The translations under genes were made by a program, and so were the position numbers. From assembly GCF_013426915.1 (NCBI RefSeq), contig NZ_AP023181.1:620001-684000 (forward strand): a stretch of DNA of 64,000 nt, read 5' to 3'. The notes under the pieces were generated by a model that saw nothing but the letters and a program-made list of their open reading frames with translations, was not told where the DNA came from and made no database searches. This stretch comes from Paraburkholderia sp. PGU19. GTDB taxonomy: Bacteria > Pseudomonadota > Gammaproteobacteria > Burkholderiales > Burkholderiaceae. The stretch's first letter is position 1. Each line of letters opens with the position of its first letter. Below, piece after piece: positions 37,621 through 47,700 of the stretch.

Positions 37621-38762
37621 GTGTCGCAAAGCATGGAACACGATAGCACTCTTTACGTGGGTCTCGATGTGCATAAGGATTCGATCACGGTCGCGTATGC
37701 CATCGGCGCGGGCGAGGTTGAACTGCTCGGCAAGATCGGTACTACGCAGGCCGACATTGAGCGTTTGTGCAAGCGACTGCAGTCCAAGGCGCGCCACATA
37801 CGCGTCGTCTATGAGGCAGGCCCCTGTGGATACGGGCTTTACCGGCAGCTCATCCAGAAGGGATTCGAGTGCATGGTGTGCGCACCGTCGCTGATTCCCC
37901 GCAAGCCAGGGGAGCACATCAAGACTGACCGACGCGATGCCGTCAAGCTCGTCCGATCGCTGCGTGCCGGCGACCTGTCGGCCGTCTACGTCCCCAGCGT
38001 CGACGATGAAGCATTCCGGGATCTGGCCCGCGCATGGGTGATTGCCAAGGACGACCTGAAGCGGGCACGGCAACGGGTAAAAGCCTTTCTGCTCTCGCAC
38101 GGCGTGCGTTACCCCGCTCTGCCGACTGGGGGCCAGCGCACCGGCGCTGGCTGGGCGCATATAGCTTCGACAGTGCGTGGCAGCAGTTCGCGTTTGAAGA
38201 GCTACGTCGCGCGATCGAGGACCGGCTCGCACAATGTGACCGGCTGGAATCCGCGCTGCGTGAGGCGGTCACCAACTGGCGCTTCTATCCCGCCGTACTG
38301 GGCCTGCAGGCAATGCGCGGTGTCCAGTTCACCACGGCAGTGGGCATGCTCGCCGAGCTGGGCGATCTCTCGCGCTTCGTGCACCCACGCCAGTTGATGG
38401 CGTGGCTGGGCGTCACGCCCTCCGAGCACTCATCGGGTGGCAAGCGCCGTCAGGGCAGCATCACGAAAAGCGGCAACAGTTATGCAAGAAAGCTGCTGGT
38501 AGAAGCCGCATGGAGCTACCGGCACCCTGCACGCGTGAGTCCCGATATCCAGTGTCGCCACGAAGGCCTGCCCAAACCGATTGTGGATCGAGCCTGGGAC
38601 GCGCAGGTGCGCCTGTGCCGACGCTATCGCAAACTCGTTGCGCGCGGCAAGCAGAAGAATATCGCCGTAGTCGCAGTTGCCCGTGAACTCAGCGGATTCA
38701 TCTGGGACATCTGCCGGCTCTCCTTGTCGCTGGCCATACCGCGCCAGACACAGATGCCATGA
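37621..38762 (+). pseudogene. IS110-family transposase, frameshifted
   Basis: Starts GTG at 37621 or ATG at 37633 ([17 protein letters not shown]; Asp in DRRDAVKL). The N-terminal RuvC-like domain is in one frame to about 38110. From about 38130 the continuation ([18 protein letters not shown], then [20 protein letters not shown] and WLGVTPSEHSSGGKR) is in another frame and ends at 38762. The two parts together make one full-length enzyme of a different IS110 group from 35420-36439. One frameshift near 38110-38135 inactivates it unless programmed frameshifting occurs. Confidence 0.82.
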
Positions 38763-39060
38763 TCTACAGCAATGCCCTGCGTCTGCATCCAACGTAACGA
38801 CATGCGAAGGAGTTTCCTGAAGGCGGCGTAGCCCGGCACACGAGTAACCCGCGACCAGGGTAGGCAACGGATCTTCATCCGACTTGCGGTGGTAGGTAGC
38901 GGAAGGCTCATTGGGCGGACATCTGTAATGCGGTAGCCAACCCGCGGATATCAGCTTGATCCACCGTCGAGATTTACTGCTACGTCGCCCTCAGGAAATT
39001 CAAACATTGAAAACACAGAACCGATCATGTTGACACCAGAAGTCATATCAACCTGGCAAG
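38763..39060. other. Junction between frameshifted IS110 and the IS4 transposase
   Basis: No gene. It should contain the right end of the IS110 element and the resumed left non-coding part of the IS4-family element. A promoter-like TTGAAA occurs at 39006. I could not place the exact IS110 boundary. Confidence 0.4.
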
Positions 39061-40461
39061 ATGTTAAGGAACGACGGGTACGAAGGGATGTTCGACGAGG
39101 TGATGAAGCGTTTCGAGCAGCAGGCACCGGTATGCGTGATGGCACGCCTGGCACTGCAGAGAGCCATCGCGCCGCAATGGATCGACGAGGTGTTCGCCGA
39201 GCACCGGCAGCGGCAATATCCACGTGAATTGCTGTTCTCGACGGTGGTTGAACTGATGACGCTGGTGTCGCTGGGACTGAGTCCGTCGCTGCACGCTGCA
39301 GCGACACAGACGAAGCCCCTGCCGGTGTCGCTGGCCGCGCTCTACGAGAAGGTCAACCGCACCGAACCCGCGATCCTGCGTGCCCTGGTACAGGGCAGCG
39401 CACAGCGTCTGGGGCCGGTGCTGGCGGCGTTGCCATGCCAGCCCAGCCTGCCCGGCTGGCGTGTGCGGGTGCTTGATGGCAATCACCTGCCGGCCAGTGA
39501 GAAACGGCTGGCGGCGTTGCGCGAGCAGCGTGGCGCGGCGTTGCCGGGGCACGCGCTGGTGGTCTACGAGCCGGATCTGGGTCTGGTCACAGATCTGGTC
39601 GCCATCGAGGATGCGCACGCGCAGGAGCGCTCGGCCATGGCCCCGCTGATTGAATGTGCCGGCGCGGGCGAATTGTGGCTGGCTGACCGGAACTTCTGCA
39701 CCGGGACCATCCTGCAGGGCTGGCATCAGGCACAGGCCTGCTTCATCGTGCGCGAACACGGCCGCAACAGCCCGGCGCTTGCCAGCAGTGGGCCATGGGT
39801 GGACGGTGCACGTATCGAGACAGGTCAGGTGCGAGAGCAACGCATTGACCTGAAGGCTGGCGTCGTCTGGCGTCGCATCGAGCTGACGCTGGACAAGCCG
39901 ACTGATGCAGGCGATACCGTGATTCTGTTGTGGAGCAACCTGCCTGCCGCGGTGGGCGCACACGAGATTGCCCGGCTGTACCGCAAGCGCTGGCGTATCG
40001 AGGGCATGTTCCAGCGACTCGAGTCGGTCCTGCACAGCGAGATCCGCACCTTGGGTCATCCACGTGCCGCGCTGCTGGGCTTTACCGTCGCGGTGCTGGC
40101 GTACAACGTGCTGGCCACGCTCAAGCGCAGTGTTGAAGCTGCGCATGCTGCCGCCGATGAAACAGGTGCAGCGCCGCCGGACGTCTCGACGTACTACCTC
40201 GCCGTGCAGATTCGCAGCCAGTATGAGGGCATGCTCATCGCGCTGCCGCCAGATGAATGGTCGCACTGGAGCGATGCCACGCCCGACGTGATTGCCGGCA
40301 AACTGCTCGAGCTGGCCCGCTGCGTCGACCCGATTCAGGTGCGCACACGCACGCGTGGCCCCAAGACCCGCAAAACCGCACCCTATGTCGAAGGCGCGGT
40401 AGCCCGCGCCCATCACAGTACCGCTCGCCTGCTTAAACGCGCCAAAGGCGGGACATCTTGA
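39061..40461 (+). CDS. IS4-family transposase
   Basis: A 466-residue (or 457 from the ATG at 39088) DDE transposase. First Asp in RVRVLDGNHLPASEKR, second in GELWLADRNFC, and the IS4 signature Y-2-R-3-E-6-K region (YRKRWRIEGMFQRLES) with catalytic Glu. The length and the insertion domain between second Asp and Glu fit IS4. No stop or frameshift is visible, so it may still be active, though the element is now 5.35 kb long. Confidence 0.92.
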   Translation: MLRNDGYEGMFDEVMKRFEQQAPVCVMARLALQRAIAPQWIDEVFAEHRQRQYPRELLFSTVVELMTLVSLGLSPSLHAAATQTKPLPVSLAALYEKVNRTEPAILRALVQGSAQRLGPVLAALPCQPSLPGWRVRVLDGNHLPASEKRLAALREQRGAALPGHALVVYEPDLGLVTDLVAIEDAHAQERSAMAPLIECAGAGELWLADRNFCTGTILQGWHQAQACFIVREHGRNSPALASSGPWVDGARIETGQVREQRIDLKAGVVWRRIELTLDKPTDAGDTVILLWSNLPAAVGAHEIARLYRKRWRIEGMFQRLESVLHSEIRTLGHPRAALLGFTVAVLAYNVLATLKRSVEAAHAAADETGAAPPDVSTYYLAVQIRSQYEGMLIALPPDEWSHWSDATPDVIAGKLLELARCVDPIQVRTRTRGPKTRKTAPYVEGAVARAHHSTARLLKRAKGGTS

Positions 40462-40481
40462 TCAAGACCTTGAAAGGGCTG

Positions 40482-40492
40482 CCTGTAAGAGC
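40482..40492. repeat. Target-site duplication, right (11 bp)
   Basis: CCTGTAAGAGC, identical to 35120-35130, follows immediately after the right inverted repeat of the IS4-family element. Confidence 0.85.
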
Positions 40493-40801
40493 GCCAAGCT
40501 ATACGACGCGACAACCTACACACAGTTTGCCACCTGGGCGGCACATGCCATTCGCTGCCGCGAGCCCTTGTGCGGATGTTTGAAGTGGGTGAGGCGCTCA
40601 TTCGAAGCGTTGGCAACGCACGCAAACAAAGACGCCGCCGTGTGAAGCGTAGGACCGGTTGGGGGCCCTCAGGCAAAAACTAGCGCTGGCGGTGTTAGCC
40701 GCTTTCTTTTGCCTACTTTTCTTTGCGGCGGCAAAGAAAAGTAGGTGCCGCCCCGCACAGGGGCGACGCGTGACGCACGCTAACAAAACGCGGATGCCAG
40801 C
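40493..40801. repeat. Palindromic dispersed repeat, right part of interrupted copy
   Basis: Continues the repeat cut at 35130. Joined to 34781-35130 it gives 659 bp, against 658 bp for the intact copy at 24027-24684, which it matches in reverse orientation around the insertion point (GTAAGAGCGCCA, CTATACGACGCGACAACCTA). Confidence 0.8.
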
Positions 40802-41196
40802 GCAAAAGCCAGCACAACCAAACCGCTTGCGCAGCAAACACCCCTCCACGGATACCAGCGAAAGCCCCAAAAAAACCAAACCGCCTGCACCGCGAAGGTG
40901 CCACACGAACTCTAACGAACCGCAAGCGCGCGGCTTGCAAAACCCATGACGACTGCTTACATCCAACACAAGCCGCGCATGGGCACCACATGCTGCAGCA
41001 TCAACCGCACGCGACCGGCATCAGCCGCTAGTCAGTCACATCCCCCCAAAACCAAAACCTGACATCTGTTTCCCCCGCGACAAGCGGTAACGCAAAACAA
41101 CACCCCCGTAACCCGCCGTCACGCGGCGCCCCCTAGCATCGTTGTCATCCCGCCCGCCGCATGCCCTCGCGCACGGGCCGTCTCCGACAACCGCTG
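40802..41196. other. Intergenic region between the repeat and the RND gene
   Basis: A-rich low-complexity tail of the repeat up to about 40900, then no identifiable gene. No MdtA- or MdtB-like gene precedes the RND pump, as would be usual. Frames starting at 41142 and 41161 run into the RND gene without homology of their own. Confidence 0.4.
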
Positions 41197-44100
41197 ATGA
41201 ACCTTTCGCGTCCCTTTATCGAACGCCCGGTGGCGACGACGCTGCTTTCGCTCGGCATCGCGCTCGCGGGCCTATTCGCTTTCGCCCGGCTTCCCGTTGC
41301 GCCGCTGCCGCAAGTCGACTTCCCGACCATCTCCGTGCAGGCCAGCCTGCCAGGCGCAAGTCCCGAAACGGTTGCGAACAGCGTCGCGAGTCCGCTCGAA
41401 CGGCATCTCGGACAGATCGCCGACGTCACCGAAATGACCTCGCAAAGCTCCGTCGGCATGACGCGCATCACGCTGCAATTCGGCCTCGACCGCAACGTCG
41501 ACGGCGCGGCGCGCGACGTGCAGGCCGCGATCAACGCTGCGCGCGCCGATCTGCCGTCGAGCCTGAAGAGCAATCCGACCTATCGCAAGGTCAATCCCGC
41601 CGACGCGCCCGTCCTCATTCTCTCGCTCACATCGCACACGCTCACGCAGGCAAAGCTCTACGATCTCGCGTCGACGATACTCGTGCAGTCGCTGTCGCAA
41701 TTGCCCGGCGTCGGTGAAGTGGATGTGAACGGCTCGGCCAATCCCGCGGTGCGCGTCGAGTTGAATCCGACCGCGCTCTATCACTACGGCATCGGTCTCG
41801 AAGACGTTCGCGCGGCGCTCGCATCGGCGAATGCCAACAGTCCGAAAGGGATCATCGAAAGCGAAGGCAGGCGCTTCCAGCTCTATGCGAACGATCAGGC
41901 GCGCACCGCCGCGCAATACAAGGACCTCGTGATCGCATATCGCAACGGCGCAGCCGTGCGCCTGTCGGACGTCGCCGAAGTCGTCGATTCCGTCGAGGAT
42001 CTGCGCAATCTCGGCCTCGCCGGCGACAATCAGCCATCGGTGCTGGTGATGCTTTACCGGCAGCCCGGCGCGAACATCATCAGCACCGTCGATGGCATCC
42101 GCGCGACCGTCGCGCAACTCAAGCCCGCGCTGCCCGCCGACGTCGACATCCTCGAAGCCTCCGACCGCTCGACGACCATCCGCGCCTCGCTGCACGATAC
42201 GGAAGCCACCCTGCTGATCGCCGTCGCGCTGGTGATACTCGTCGTGTTCTTCTTCCTCGGCAGCGCGCGGGCCGCGTTGATTCCGAGCGCGGCCGTACCT
42301 GTGTCGATCGTCGGCACATTCGCGTTCATGTATCTGCTCGGCTATTCGATCGACAATCTGTCGCTGATGGCTTTGACCGTGGCGACGGGCTTCGTCGTCG
42401 ACGATGCGATCGTCGTGCTTGAAAACATCGCGCGTCATCTCGAAGCGGGCAAGTCGCGCATGCAGGCAGCGCTGCTCGGCGCGCGCGAAGTCGGCTTCAC
42501 CGTGCTGTCGATTTCGATCTCGCTGATTGCCGTGTTCATTTCGATCCTGCTCATGGGCGGCATCATCGGCCGGCTGTTTCGCGAGTTTGCGGTGACGCTT
42601 TCGGTGGCGATACTCGTCTCGCTCGCCGTATCGCTCACGACGACGCCCATGATGTGTGCACGGCTGCTCGCGAGCACAAAGCACGATAACGGCGGCAGCG
42701 CATCGCATATGCAACGTCTCTCGCATTTGCTGACGCAGCCGCTGCAACGCATGCGCGAAGGTTACGCGCGAACGCTCGACTGGTCGCTGCGTCATCCATT
42801 GCTGATGATGTCGTTGCTGCTCGTCACCATCGCGCTGAACGTGTTTCTCTACATCGCAATTCCCAAGGGCTTTTTCCCGCAGGAAGACACGGGCCGTTTG
42901 ATCGGCGGCATTCAGGGCGATCAGAGCGTGTCGTTTCAGGCGATGGAAACGAAGCTCAAGCAACTGATGCAAATCGTCCGCTCGGACCCTGCGGTGGCGA
43001 GTGTGGTGGGTTTCACAGGCGGACGTCAGACCAATACGGGTTTCGTGTTCGTGTCGCTAAAGCCGCTGTCGCAACGCAACCAGACTGCCGATGAAGTGAT
43101 CGCGCGGCTGCGTCCCGCGCTGAACGAAGTGGCGGGCGCGCGTCTCTATCTGCAGCCCGTGCAGGACATTCGCGTAGGCGGCAGGCAGAGCAACGCGCAA
43201 TATCAGTTGACACTGCTAGGCGACACGAGCGCCGACGTGTACAAATGGGCGCCGCGCCTGACGCAGGCGTTGCAGTCGCTGCCGCAACTCGAAGACGTCA
43301 ACTCGGACCAGCAACAAAGCGGACTCGAAGCCGATGTCGACATCGACCGCGCGACAGCCGCGCGCCTCGGCATCACGCCCGCGCAGATCGACAACACACT
43401 GTATGACGCGTTCGGTCAACGGCTCGTCTCGACGATCTACAACCCGATGAACCAATACTATGTGGTGATGGAAGTCGCGCCGCGTTACTGGCAGCATCCG
43501 GAGACGCTGAACGATCTCTATGTCAGCACATCGGGCGGCACGCCAAGCGGCACGCAGTCGACGAACTTCGTGGCGGGCACCGTCAGCGGCCCGACCGCCA
43601 CGAGCACGTCACAAGGCAGTTCGAATGCCGCGCAGGCCGCCGGAAGCGCGCAGGCTGTCACGACGCCTGGCGGCACGGCAACGCCCACTGAACCTGTCGC
43701 AGCGTCGACGAGCGCCGCGTCCGCGACGGGCGCCGATGCAGCCAGCAGCACGAGCGCGGCATCCGACGTCACCGTCACGCTTCCCACAGCAGGCGCAACG
43801 CCGTTCGCGCTTGCCGTTCCCGCACTGAACAGCACGAGTACGAGCAGCACGGCCTCGACTACGACGAGCAGCGCCGCCACCGTCGCCGCCGATTCGGCCC
43901 GCAACCTCGCGATCAATTCGCTCGCGGCAAGCGGCCATTCCAGCGCATCGGCGGGAACGTCCGTCAGCACCGCGCAGGAAACGATGATTCCATTCAGCGC
44001 GTTCGCACGCTTCAAACCGGGCCACACCGCGCTCGGCGTGAACCATCAGGGCAGCTTCGTCGCCACGACGATCTCCTTCAACCTGCCGCCGCATGAATCG

Positions 44101-44736
44101 CTGTCGACAGCGATGACGGCCATCAACCGTACGATGATCGACATCGGCATGCCTGCGTCCCTTCACGCGAGCTTCGAAGGCACGGCGCGCACCTTCCAGC
44201 AGTCGCTGTCGGACGAGCCGTTGCTGGTGGCCGCCGCGCTGCTGTCCGTGTATATCGTGCTGGGCGTGCTGTACGAAAGCTACGCGCATCCGCTGACCAT
44301 TCTGTCGACGCTGCCTTCGGCGGGCGTCGGCGCGTTACTCGCGCTAATGCTGTTTCGCGTCGAGTTCACGGTGATGTCGCTGATCGGCGTCATTCTGCTG
44401 ATCGGCATCGTCAAGAAGAACGCGATCATGATGGTCGACTTCGCTATCGACGCCTCGCGCTCGGGCATGTCGCCGCGCGACGCGATCTACCACGCGAGCC
44501 TGATGCGCTTCCGCCCGATCATGATGACGACCTGCGCCGCGCTGCTCGGCGCGCTGCCGCTTGCGCTCGGCAGCAGCGAAGGCGCCGATCTGCGGCGGCC
44601 GCTGGGCATTTCGATTGTCGGCGGATTGATCGTGAGCCAGATACTGACGCTGTATACGACGCCCGTCGTGTATCTGTATGTCGACCGTCTCGGCGTCTGG
44701 CTGCGCTCGCGCTTTGCGCGGCGAGCGCTTCAGTAA
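41197..44736 (+). CDS. RND efflux transporter (MdtC-like) with a Ser/Thr/Ala insertion
   Basis: A 1179-residue inner-membrane RND pump; family members are about 1030. It has the start LSRPFIERPVATTLLSLGIALAG, large periplasmic loops, transmembrane block with the charged relay (ATGFVVDDAIVVLENIARH) and GIVKKNAIMMVDFAID. I chose the ATG at 41197, the MdtC-like start. Residues about 779-928 (43531-43980) are a low-complexity Ser/Thr/Ala-rich insertion in the second periplasmic loop, between YVSTSGG and MIPFSAFARF. It would pump drugs or other solutes using the proton gradient. No membrane-fusion or outer-membrane partner lies in the window. Confidence 0.9.
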   Translation: MNLSRPFIERPVATTLLSLGIALAGLFAFARLPVAPLPQVDFPTISVQASLPGASPETVANSVASPLERHLGQIADVTEMTSQSSVGMTRITLQFGLDRNVDGAARDVQAAINAARADLPSSLKSNPTYRKVNPADAPVLILSLTSHTLTQAKLYDLASTILVQSLSQLPGVGEVDVNGSANPAVRVELNPTALYHYGIGLEDVRAALASANANSPKGIIESEGRRFQLYANDQARTAAQYKDLVIAYRNGAAVRLSDVAEVVDSVEDLRNLGLAGDNQPSVLVMLYRQPGANIISTVDGIRATVAQLKPALPADVDILEASDRSTTIRASLHDTEATLLIAVALVILVVFFFLGSARAALIPSAAVPVSIVGTFAFMYLLGYSIDNLSLMALTVATGFVVDDAIVVLENIARHLEAGKSRMQAALLGAREVGFTVLSISISLIAVFISILLMGGIIGRLFREFAVTLSVAILVSLAVSLTTTPMMCARLLASTKHDNGGSASHMQRLSHLLTQPLQRMREGYARTLDWSLRHPLLMMSLLLVTIALNVFLYIAIPKGFFPQEDTGRLIGGIQGDQSVSFQAMETKLKQLMQIVRSDPAVASVVGFTGGRQTNTGFVFVSLKPLSQRNQTADEVIARLRPALNEVAGARLYLQPVQDIRVGGRQSNAQYQLTLLGDTSADVYKWAPRLTQALQSLPQLEDVNSDQQQSGLEADVDIDRATAARLGITPAQIDNTLYDAFGQRLVSTIYNPMNQYYVVMEVAPRYWQHPETLNDLYVSTSGGTPSGTQSTNFVAGTVSGPTATSTSQGSSNAAQAAGSAQAVTTPGGTATPTEPVAASTSAASATGADAASSTSAASDVTVTLPTAGATPFALAVPALNSTSTSSTASTTTSSAATVAADSARNLAINSLAASGHSSASAGTSVSTAQETMIPFSAFARFKPGHTALGVNHQGSFVATTISFNLPPHESLSTAMTAINRTMIDIGMPASLHASFEGTARTFQQSLSDEPLLVAAALLSVYIVLGVLYESYAHPLTILSTLPSAGVGALLALMLFRVEFTVMSLIGVILLIGIVKKNAIMMVDFAIDASRSGMSPRDAIYHASLMRFRPIMMTTCAALLGALPLALGSSEGADLRRPLGISIVGGLIVSQILTLYTTPVVYLYVDRLGVWLRSRFARRALQ

Positions 44737-44769
44737 ATTTCCGCGTGACCTGATCCGCACGACTCGACG

Positions 44770-47700
44770 TCAAGCGCCTCCTTCGACCCGGAAAAAATGC
44801 ATCTGCCCGGATTGATCGAGCGCCGCGATGCCCTTCATCCCGGCGTCCGCTGCGCAGGAAATGAACTGCTTATCGCCCTGAAAGGCGCAAATGAGCGCCC
44901 CGCTTTCAACCGACGTGATCTTCAGTATCCCGTCATATGACCTCAACATCAGGCGATCAGCAGACACTGAGACTTGCTCGATGCTTCCCGTATGCGCACG
45001 GTGAACCGCGAGATTTCGGCAATGCGCTGCATCCCAGATTGCTACGGTTCCATCGTACGATGAAGTCAAGATCCTGTCGTCGCCCGTCACGAGCACGCTG
45101 TTGACGGACGCTTGATGGGAACCCAGTTCGCGCAGGTCAGCTCTCCGCTGATCCATGTCGAAGATGAACAAGGCGCCGTCTACGCTCGTGACCAACGCGC
45201 GCTCGGGTGCCAGGAAGGCGATCATCGAAGGCTTACTCCCGGTGGCGGACCACCTCCAGCTTCGCAGTTCGGCGTCTGCCCCGGGTGGCCTGTCCAGTGC
45301 CCATTCGCGCACCATCCGGTCTCCACCCGCGGAGAGCGCCCGTCTCCCGTCTGGCGATGCCGCGACGCAAGCCGGAGAATCGCGTTCGTAAGTCGCGATG
45401 AACCATGAGGTGCCCTCCTCGGGTCTCCATTGCCCGACGCATTGACCCGCCACGAATACCACGGCGTTGCCATCAGGGGTGAAACATGCATCGCGTATTG
45501 TCTGGAGCGGTAGGCTTTCCGCGTGACCACTCGAGTCCAGATTCCAGACGCAAAGCAGTTCCGCGTTCCACGCCAGGACCCGCGGCGCCCCGGTGGCCAC
45601 GACGAGCCGCCTCGGCGCTCCGATTTTCGGGTCGCCGAATGCGTCCCCGACCGGGCGCGAAACCGTAGAAGCAAGTGCGCCCGTGCTCATGTCCCACAGG
45701 CCGAGGCGCCCATCCTCCAGGACCGCCACCGCATGCGCGCCATCCGTCGTCAGTTTCACCTCGCCGGAAGCAGGCAACCCGGCGTCGTCGGGTTCATCGG
45801 TGGTCTGCCACTCAGCCGCCCATTCCTTGATATGCACGAGATCCGCTGACAGGACGCGTGAACTGTCCCGAGCAAATGCGATGCCCTTGACGTCGTAGCT
45901 GTGCGCGCGGCGATACATCGCGCTGCGCGCGCGCCGCGCGATGCTCCACACTTCCACCGTGCCTTTGTCCGTTCCTGTCGCTATGAATTGCTGGTCTGCC
46001 GACAACGCGATGACGGTCGGCTCATCATCCGACGAGAAAGCACAGACCGGGGTCTGCGGATGATCGGCCGAACGAACTTCGACCCGACCTTCTTTCGTCG
46101 CGACGGCAACAAAGCCGTCTGGCCACGTTCGCGCGAGCGCCACTGGCTGCCCGTCGAGCTGAAACAGGAGCCGCACGTTGGACAGCCCCTGATCGAGCAG
46201 GTGCACGGAACCATCCTCGCGCGCCACCACGGCACGGTCGCCGGACGGATCGAGACTCAGCGCGACCACGCGGTTGTCGTTCTCGTCCCAGATGATCTCG
46301 TGGCTTCCTCCTGCGATGTCCCATGCCACGAGACGTCCGCGACTGCATGCCGAGAGCGCCCGGCTACCGTCCGCGCTGATCGCGAGGACGCGTGGGATCG
46401 TCAGGTCGTCATGCGCATGGCCTTCCCAAATCCGGTTTCCGGACGCGCCCAGCCGGAAGACAGCGCCCAGACTGTCGGAGCATAGACACCACCGCGCATC
46501 GACGCTCAAAACGAGCCCGAAGGGGCGGCATCGGGGTGGGGTTTCCAGATGCATCTCCTGCAGCCGCCATTTCTCGAGATCCCAGACGAGCACGACGGCG
46601 CCTTCCGGGTCGGAACTGTACGACACATGCGCTGCCCAAGAACCATTGGCAGAAAACGTGACACTGGTGAGCGACTCGGCACGAGAGGGGCGCAGCCAGC
46701 GTATCGACCGCTCCGCTGCGAGCGATGCCGTCAATGGCCTGAGCCACGGCTCACGATTCCCGAAGGCCCGTTGAAGCCTGCCGTTCCGTAACGCCTGCAT
46801 CTGCTCTGGAATTCGCGCGAGCAGTTGCGCCGCCAACTGCGACGGGTCCCACGCAAGTGTGTGCGCCGATTTCCGCAACGCGTCGCGCAACAATCTGGCC
46901 GAGGGGTCGTCGATGACGTTGTCGAATTCGCCGACCAGCGAGGCGATCCCGGTGACATCGAGTTTCGAGCGAAGCCATTCGAAGTCGCGGAGCAGACTCA
47001 GAAGCCGGTCCCGCCGGTTCGCGCGCACGCAGTGCCAGCCGAACCAGCGCCACGCATAGTCGTGCGGCAGACGATGAGGATCGGCCCAGGCATCGAGCAG
47101 CCTGCCATGCGTCGTCTCGGGGTCAACGACCTTCACAGCGAGAGCACGCTGGATCATGTCATGCATCTGGACTTCGCCAGACCTTCGATCCCAGCGCAGC
47201 ACGCTGATCATGTCGAGCGGCCGGATCACTTCCTCTTCGACGTCGATGTCCGTCATCCGCCACAATTCGGCGAGCACCTGCGCTGGAACTGGCACATCTT
47301 CCGGAAAGAGCGCCAGTTCGGCAGCCTTTTGACGAACGCCCGGAAATCCTTCCTCAGCGAATTCCAGTCCGGCATCGACGGATTTTTCGACGGCCGCGTT
47401 TCGGGCCTGCGAATCACGGCGGTCGAAGCTGAGCACGCCACGGCGTTCGAGCAGCACACTCACGCGTGCGATACACGCGGCCAGGTCGCCACCGCGCGTT
47501 CGGTGCTCCTCGCGGAGCCTCGCGTTCACGAGATCCAGCAGCAGGGGCCAGTCGTCGAGTTGCCCGGATAGTTCGCGCAGGATGGTTTGCGTCGGCCCGT
47601 TGGTCGGCAGGTTTCGCCCGAGCAGAGTTGCGCCTTCATCCACATCCATCTGTTCGACGGCAATCTGCCGGCATTCGATTTCGTCGATCTGGTCGATCAG

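Larger units (their letters stand above)
35131..40481 (+). mobile_element. IS4-family element carrying nested insertions (5.35 kb)
   Basis: The ends are an 18-bp perfect inverted repeat: CAGCCCTTTCAAGGTCTT at 35131-35148 and its complement at 40464-40481, flanked by the 11-bp duplication CCTGTAAGAGC. The transposase (39061-40461) ends 2 bp before the right repeat. A single IS4-family element is about 1.5 kb; the extra 3.8 kb between the left end and the transposase contains an IS110/IS1111-type transposase, a group II intron and a frameshifted IS110 transposase. I infer successive insertions into the left non-coding end. No passenger genes are visible. Confidence 0.8.

Noticed and set aside
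35131..40481. A composite transposon carrying cargo genes
   Set aside because: Only transposases and an intron are inside, and only one IS4-type transposase is present, so it is a single element with insertions.
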